Shown: positions 8,490 to 11,346 of the stretch, in pieces
Position numbering within the stretch: the first letter of the stretch is position 1
Layout: every line of letters begins with the position of its first letter
NCBI GenBank assembly: GCA_945878965.1
Contig: CAMCUJ010000022.1
Span: 1-11,346, forward strand
Length of the DNA stretch: 11,346 nucleotides
Direction of reading: 5' to 3'
Origin: an uncultured Clostridia bacterium
GTDB lineage: Bacteria > Bacillota > Clostridia > Monoglobales > Monoglobaceae
Made by a program: the position numbers and the translations under genes
Notes under the pieces: generated by a model
What the model was told of the DNA's origin: nothing
What the model saw: only the letters and a program-made list of their open reading frames with translations
Databases searched by the model: none

Positions 8490-9380
8490 TTAAAATGTCG
8501 CAACATATTTCTTAACCATAAAAGCCGGACGGTATGACTGCTTGGCACGTCTTAAGCCTTCAATACCCATATCCTCCTCACGGTTCACATATTCAAAACC
8601 GCTCCATTCATGCTCTAAAAACTGCTGATTTATCATTGCATATGCACCTTGATAATTCGTGTCCGCATGCTCTAAATGAATTACCGCCATACTCTGACAG
8701 CCGGATAAAACCTCTCCGAATGAAAATGCAACCATCTTTCCGTCAACTCTTATGCAGCCTCCGACTATGTCAAGATTCTCCCAGTTGTTAAGGAATTCAA
8801 AAACCGCCTCTCGTTCCTCCGAAACTCCCTCTATCTCGTCCTTTTTCTCGTTGTACCATCTGTCGAACAGCTCCATACACTCCTCTCTGTCAGCAGGAGT
8901 CATAGTTGAATATTCATAGCTATATAGGCTTTTAAATTTATTTATATGATTCTTTTTAGAATGATACTTTTTTCCCGAAAGCTTAATTAAATCTTCAACC
9001 CTGTAAACATAATCATAATAACTGACATCCTCTGTAATTGTAAATTTTCCCGGGAAAATTTCATTAAGCTGTTCTACCGCCTCATCATTATAGAGTCTTA
9101 TAAGCGGAACTTCACCTCGGCTTACAAAATAATCGACCAATTCCTCAATAGTTTCTTTAATCTTATTGTTGCCCAGCGGAAATGTTGCACTTCTCGGCCC
9201 TGACGAATGCTTAGGCATAAGACAAAGGTTATCATTTATAACTGCATATCTTATATCATAACTCTTTCGCCACATAAATAAATTTGTAAAGGTAAACTCT
9301 GAATTCTGAGTACATTTTCGGTTCAAGTGTTCAGTAATAAAATCTTTTTTATCAAGAGTTATGTACTCCATCTCTATCAT
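8490..9380 (-). CDS. DUF2156 / LPG_synthase_C-type domain protein
   Basis: A 296-aa protein of the family annotated as DUF2156 or phosphatidylglycerol lysyltransferase C-terminal domain (GNAT-like double acyltransferase fold). Recognisable blocks are YYDYVYRVEDLIKLSGKKYH (121-140) continuing into SKKNHINKF; the strand GGCIRVDGKMVAFSFGE (207-223); the HLEHAD segment (235-240); and the C-terminal VNREEDMGIEGLRRAKQSY block (265-283). It lacks the N-terminal membrane flippase part of true MprF, and no membrane segment is seen, so it is probably a soluble aminoacyl- or acyl-transfer enzyme whose substrate cannot be told from sequence. The ATG at 9380 has a near-perfect AAAGGAGG (9390-9397) 9 nt upstream. 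It follows the radical SAM gene by 81 nt with no promoter or good terminator between, so the two are probably one operon. Confidence 0.88.
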   Translation of the reverse strand: MIEMEYITLDKKDFITEHLNRKCTQNSEFTFTNLFMWRKSYDIRYAVINDNLCLMPKHSSGPRSATFPLGNNKIKETIEELVDYFVSRGEVPLIRLYNDEAVEQLNEIFPGKFTITEDVSYYDYVYRVEDLIKLSGKKYHSKKNHINKFKSLYSYEYSTMTPADREECMELFDRWYNEKKDEIEGVSEEREAVFEFLNNWENLDIVGGCIRVDGKMVAFSFGEVLSGCQSMAVIHLEHADTNYQGAYAMINQQFLEHEWSGFEYVNREEDMGIEGLRRAKQSYRPAFMVKKYVATF

Positions 9381-9422
9381 TTGTAAATTCCTCCTTTAAT
9401 CACAAAACTTCAATTTACGCTT

Positions 9423-9452
9423 AAACTTAACAATCCGGCATATTGTTAGTTT
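9423..9452 (-). repeat. Inverted repeat between radical SAM and DUF2156 genes
   Basis: Leftward, AAACT-AACAAT pairs with ATTGTT-A-AGTTT, 11 bp with a single bulged A and a 7-nt loop, in the 81-nt gap. No T tract follows, so readthrough into the next gene is expected. It may protect the upstream message or reduce distal expression. Confidence 0.45.
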
Positions 9453-9461
9453 TAGCTCTTT

Positions 9462-10070
9462 CTACTTTGAAATATACTCTCTTACTCTAAAATTAACACC
9501 GCATTTTTCCGCAATTTTTGAACAATTTTCTATCTCGTCATCACTTAAAACCTTGTCAACTACAGAAAGAGTTACTTCGGGAACAAATCTGCTTGCCTTA
9601 ACCGCAAAATCCTGTAATCCTTCAAAAGCCGCCTCACCAAATTCACTTTTGCAAATCTTTTGATATTTATCGGCCGTATCGGTATTAAGGCTTATAGAAA
9701 TACTGTCAATCAACCCCTCCATAAGCGGCGTTACATCCTTTCCTGCAATCATATTTGCCTGACCGTTTGTATTAATACGAATTTTTATATTAGCAAAATT
9801 TTCTTTAAGCCACTTTGAAACCTCTATAACATCGTCAAACCTCATAAGAGGCTCACCGTAACCGCAGAATACAACTTCGCTGTATTTACTTAAATCACGC
9901 TTTAAAAAATCAGCCTTAATTTCTTCTATGCTCGGTTCACGGTCAAGCCATAAATTATCTTTATCATTTACAGCGTCTTTTTTTGTACGTACGCAAAACG
10001 CACATTCATTACTGCATCTGTTAGTAAGATTAACATATAAAGCATTATAATATTCATAAGTAATAGTCAT
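9462..10070 (-). CDS. Radical SAM protein, TatD-associated type
   Basis: A 202-aa radical SAM enzyme. The cluster-binding CxxxCxxC is C19/C23/C26 (CSNECAFC). FCGYGEPLMR at 68-77 is the GGEP-type motif that contacts the SAM amino group, and the INTNGQAN strand follows. It has only the short core barrel, with no SPASM or other C-terminal cluster domain. Length and sequence resemble the family that usually sits beside, or is fused to, TatD-type nucleases; its reaction is unknown. No tatD is in this window. The start is ATG 10070, with AAAGGA (10080-10085) 9 nt upstream; an in-frame ATG at 10088 abuts that ribosome site and is rejected. It is first gene of a probable operon with the DUF2156 gene, read from the 10141-10169 promoter. 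Confidence 0.88.
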   Translation of the reverse strand: MTITYEYYNALYVNLTNRCSNECAFCVRTKKDAVNDKDNLWLDREPSIEEIKADFLKRDLSKYSEVVFCGYGEPLMRFDDVIEVSKWLKENFANIKIRINTNGQANMIAGKDVTPLMEGLIDSISISLNTDTADKYQKICKSEFGEAAFEGLQDFAVKASRFVPEVTLSVVDKVLSDDEIENCSKIAEKCGVNFRVREYISK

Positions 10071-10094
10071 AAAATCAATTCCTTTCATATTGCC

Positions 10095-10124
10095 CTTATT
10101 AATTCTATAACCGTGATTAATAAG
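10095..10124 (-). repeat. Stem-loop at 5' end of radical SAM transcript
   Basis: Perfect 9-bp inverted repeat CTTATTAAT/ATTAATAAG with a 12-nt loop. It starts about 10 nt after the predicted transcription start and ends about 10 nt before the ribosome site. In an RNA it would be a 5' hairpin that can slow decay; as DNA it could be an operator. Confidence 0.5.
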
Positions 10125-10140
10125 CTATATCATAAAATGT

Positions 10141-10169
10141 ATTATAACTCTTTCAAATATTTATGTCAA
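10141..10169 (-). promoter_or_regulatory. Consensus sigma-A promoter for radical SAM gene
   Basis: TTGACA (10164-10169), exact 17-bp spacer and TATAAT (10141-10146), both hexamers perfect. Start of transcription is expected near 10134, leaving a ~64-nt leader. The -35 is one arm of the inverted repeat TGTCAA-4-TTGACA (10164-10179), which could serve as a repressor site. Confidence 0.92.
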
Positions 10170-10238
10170 GGATTTGACAAATTAAATAACGATAATTTTA
10201 CTGTAACACAATCCATATCATAGAAATGAATTTTGGCA

Positions 10239-10270
10239 GGGGACGGCGTTCTTAACGTCCCGTCCCACAG
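10239..10270. repeat. REP-like GC-rich palindrome
   Basis: GGGACGG (10240-10246) pairs with CCGTCCC (10260-10266), and inside it CGTT pairs with AACG around a 3-nt loop with a 2-nt bulge. It is much richer in GC than the surroundings and begins 1 nt past the stop codon of the 10272-10742 gene. There is no T tract in either direction, so it is a weak terminator at best. The GGGGACGG...CCGTCCC form resembles the dispersed palindromes seen with RAYT/IS200-type transposases in Clostridia; that comparison is from memory and no transposase is present here. Confidence 0.5.
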
Positions 10271-10271
10271 T

Positions 10272-10742
10272 TTAAAGTTCAATGCTTACGTTTTCCGCTC
10301 CGCTGTTTCTCAGTCTTATCGCAATAGTGTTTGCGGCTGCATTATCTATGCACGGAACCGACACTACATATTTATTATAATTCTTTTCTGTTTTCTTTGA
10401 CTGTGTATCAAAAATTCCTGTTGCTACGCTTTCAATATTAGCACCGTCAGGCTCTCCCGAAAATAATCTTGAACCTGAAGGATTTGTTGCATTTATAAGT
10501 GCTGCACCGGCAACAAATAATTTATTGTTTAAAGGATTATAATCTTCAATTCCCGAATCGCTTCGGTCTTTGCTGTATTTGTCTAAATCAATGCTTGCAA
10601 GCTCTTTTGCAAATTCGCTTCCAAAGTCCGTGTCTTGAAATGCAGATATATATACATTCTTTGATTTAATACCCAAGTCGGAAAGCTCCATAATCGCAGC
10701 ATCTATATCATCATATCCTCTAAAAATTCCCGTGACCTTCAT
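10272..10742 (-). CDS. Uncharacterised 156-aa protein, GSP17M-like N-terminus
   Basis: Not a family I can name firmly. The first ~34 residues (KVTGIFRGYDDIDAAIMELS, then GIKSKNVYIS) read as a beta-alpha-beta unit like the YflT/general stress protein 17M domain. The last ~32 (KYVVSVPCIDNAAANTIAIR, then SGAENVSIEL) read as a second unit of the same kind, so the protein may be two ferredoxin-like halves. The middle (about 35-120) is polar, with a short small-residue segment LFVAGAALINA at 75-85 that might insert in a membrane or pack as a helix. No catalytic motif is seen. I chose ATG 10742, 156 aa, because AGAGAG-type purines lie at proper spacing; an upstream ATG at 10775 has no ribosome site. 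It is transcribed alone, divergently from the bofA-like gene. Confidence 0.75.
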   Translation of the reverse strand: MKVTGIFRGYDDIDAAIMELSDLGIKSKNVYISAFQDTDFGSEFAKELASIDLDKYSKDRSDSGIEDYNPLNNKLFVAGAALINATNPSGSRLFSGEPDGANIESVATGIFDTQSKKTEKNYNKYVVSVPCIDNAAANTIAIRLRNSGAENVSIEL

Positions 10743-10801
10743 AATCCAATCTCTCTTTCTGATTTTAATTTTCATAAATAATTTTTGCAGTCACTGCTTA
10801 A

Positions 10802-10830
10802 ACTATAACAGAAAATTTTTTCTAAGTCAT
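10802..10830 (-). promoter_or_regulatory. Probable promoter for the 156-aa protein gene
   Basis: ATGACT (10825-10830, 4 of 6 to TTGACA), 17-bp spacer, and TATAGT (10802-10807, 5 of 6) with an extended TGT before it. Expected start is near 10795, giving a leader of about 53 nt. It is weaker than the two consensus promoters nearby. Confidence 0.55.
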
Positions 10831-10849
10831 AATATAGTGCAGCTTGTTC

Positions 10850-10855
10850 TATAAT
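10850..10855 (+). promoter_or_regulatory. Possible -10 element for bofA-like gene
   Basis: A perfect TATAAT lies 39 nt before the ATG at 10895, but no good -35 hexamer is found 16-18 bp upstream. A sporulation or otherwise regulated sigma factor, or an activator, would be compatible with this. Chance occurrence in AT-rich DNA is also possible. Confidence 0.35.
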
Positions 10856-10894
10856 AATAAATGAGAATAGAACTTTAAGAAAGGCGGAATAATT

Positions 10895-11164
10895 ATGGTT
10901 TTTGACACGAAATCAATTATGATATACATAGGAATTTTAATACTTACGCTTTTTTTGATAACATTGTTTATGAAACCGCTTAAATGGCTTCTTAAGCTTA
11001 TAATAAATACAGTGCTTGGCGGAATTGTAATAGTTCTTATAAATTCGGTGGGCGGAATTGCGGGAGTAATGCTGTCACTCAACCCGATAAGTGCGGCAAT
11101 AACGGGAGTTTTGGGTCTGCCCGGACTTGCCGCCGTGATTGTGGCACAATTATTTATTTATTAA
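10895..11164 (+). CDS. bofA: BofA-family pro-sigma-K processing inhibitor
   Basis: An 89-aa membrane protein. In Bacillus, BofA holds the intramembrane protease SpoIVFB inactive in the outer forespore membrane until pro-sigma-K is to be cleaved. Here a first membrane helix spans about 8-26, KPLKWLLK (27-34) is a cationic linker, and a second hydrophobic region spans about 36-60, followed by the family's conserved tail NPISAAITGVLGLPGLAAVI (63-82). N50 (in INSVGG) and N63 keep the 13-residue spacing of the two Asn residues reported as important in B. subtilis BofA (N48, N61). The third such residue, Thr64 there, is Ser66 here. ATG 10895 is preceded by AAAGGCGG (10880-10887) at 7-nt spacing. 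It is not next to recR, its common neighbour. Family call is firm; whether it acts on a sigma-K pathway here is inference. Confidence 0.88.
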   Translation: MVFDTKSIMIYIGILILTLFLITLFMKPLKWLLKLIINTVLGGIVIVLINSVGGIAGVMLSLNPISAAITGVLGLPGLAAVIVAQLFIY

Positions 11165-11176
11165 ATGAATTTACGT

Positions 11177-11214
11177 ATATTGTCACAATATTAAATTAAT
11201 TTTTTAATTTTTTT
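11177..11214 (+). terminator. Weak AT-rich terminator after bofA
   Basis: ATATTG/CAATAT (11177-11191, 3-nt loop) is followed by T-rich DNA, and AAATTAA/TTAATTT (11193-11210) runs straight into TTTT. Both stems are AT-only or nearly so and of low stability. They lie between the bofA stop and the tRNA promoter, which is where a terminator would be expected. Confidence 0.4.
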
Positions 11215-11225
11215 CAAAAAAACTA

Positions 11226-11254
11226 TTGACAAAGAAAAAATAATGTGATATTAT
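11226..11254 (+). promoter_or_regulatory. Sigma-A promoter for tRNA-Thr
   Basis: TTGACA (11226-11231), exact 17-bp spacer, and TATTAT (11249-11254, 5 of 6) with an extended TGA in front. Start expected near 11261, about 33 nt before the tRNA. It probably drives a tRNA gene or cluster that continues beyond the window. Confidence 0.85.
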
Positions 11255-11293
11255 GTGTATCGTGAGTTGTGACGAGAGTCATTTAACACACGA

Positions 11294-11346
11294 GCTGGTG
11301 TAGCTCAATTGGCAGAGCAGCTGATTTGTAATCAGCAGGTTGCGGG
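11294..11346 (+). tRNA. tRNA-Thr(UGU), 3' end cut by window
   Basis: The first 53 positions of a tRNA are present: acceptor strand GCTGGTG, TA, D-arm GCTC...GAGC, a 5-bp anticodon stem GCTGA/TCAGC enclosing TTTGTAA (anticodon TGT, reading ACA), the AGGTT variable loop and the first T-stem strand GCGGG. The T loop, closing strands and CCA end lie outside the window. All visible pairings are intact. Confidence 0.96.

Noticed and set aside
10174..10179. Rightward TTGACA, as a possible divergent promoter
   Set aside because: The best -10 at 17 bp is poor (TTTACT) and no rightward gene follows; the hexamer is explained as the outer arm of the palindrome on the leftward promoter.
10849..11082. Leftward 77-codon ORF opposite the bofA-like gene
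   Set aside because: It is the complement of a well-supported membrane protein gene and has no recognisable domain or ribosome site.
1..11346. CRISPR arrays, transposase genes, prophage genes, toxin-antitoxin or defence genes
   Set aside because: No repeat-spacer pattern and no such protein was found on either strand.

Overview
The window looks like a low-GC, spore-forming-lineage Clostridia chromosome, probably from the Lachnospiraceae/Oscillospiraceae part of the class. The reasons are the AT-rich intergenic DNA, strong AGGAGG-type ribosome binding sites, consensus sigma-A promoters, a BofA-family sporulation protein, Firmicutes-type RpoB and RpoC, and a radical SAM protein resembling the TatD-associated type. 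I cannot name the species from the sequence.

Layout: most of the window (about 1-10742) reads leftward. From the promoter end, the order is: (i) a small uncharacterised protein (10272-10742) ending in a REP-like palindrome; (ii) a two-gene unit with a perfect sigma-A promoter (10141-10169), consisting of a radical SAM protein (9462-10070) and a DUF2156/LPG_synthase_C-type acyltransferase-fold protein (8490-9380), followed by a highly structured 3' region and a strong intrinsic terminator (8334-8404); (iii) the RNA polymerase unit, with another perfect extended -10 promoter (8279-8307), a leader of about 400 nt, rpoB (4056-7871), a 265-nt spacer, rpoC (104-3790) and an intrinsic terminator (63-94). 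The right end reads rightward: a bofA-like gene (10895-11161 plus stop) and the first 53 nt of a tRNA-Thr(UGU) with its own promoter, cut by the window edge.

rpoB and rpoC encode the two large catalytic subunits of RNA polymerase and are intact, with catalytic, zinc-binding and rifampicin-site residues all present. What is less ordinary is the DNA around them. rpoBC is not preceded by rplJ-rplL. Its leader is long and holds a five-codon ORF with a good ribosome site. The rpoB-rpoC spacer holds a 29-codon ORF whose only ribosome-site-like sequence lies in a 10-bp GC-rich hairpin. The structured region upstream of the rpoB promoter can fold in mutually exclusive ways. I see no phage, transposase, CRISPR array or defence system. 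The best candidates for something undescribed are the small ORF in the rpoB-rpoC spacer and the structured RNA at 8334-8487.
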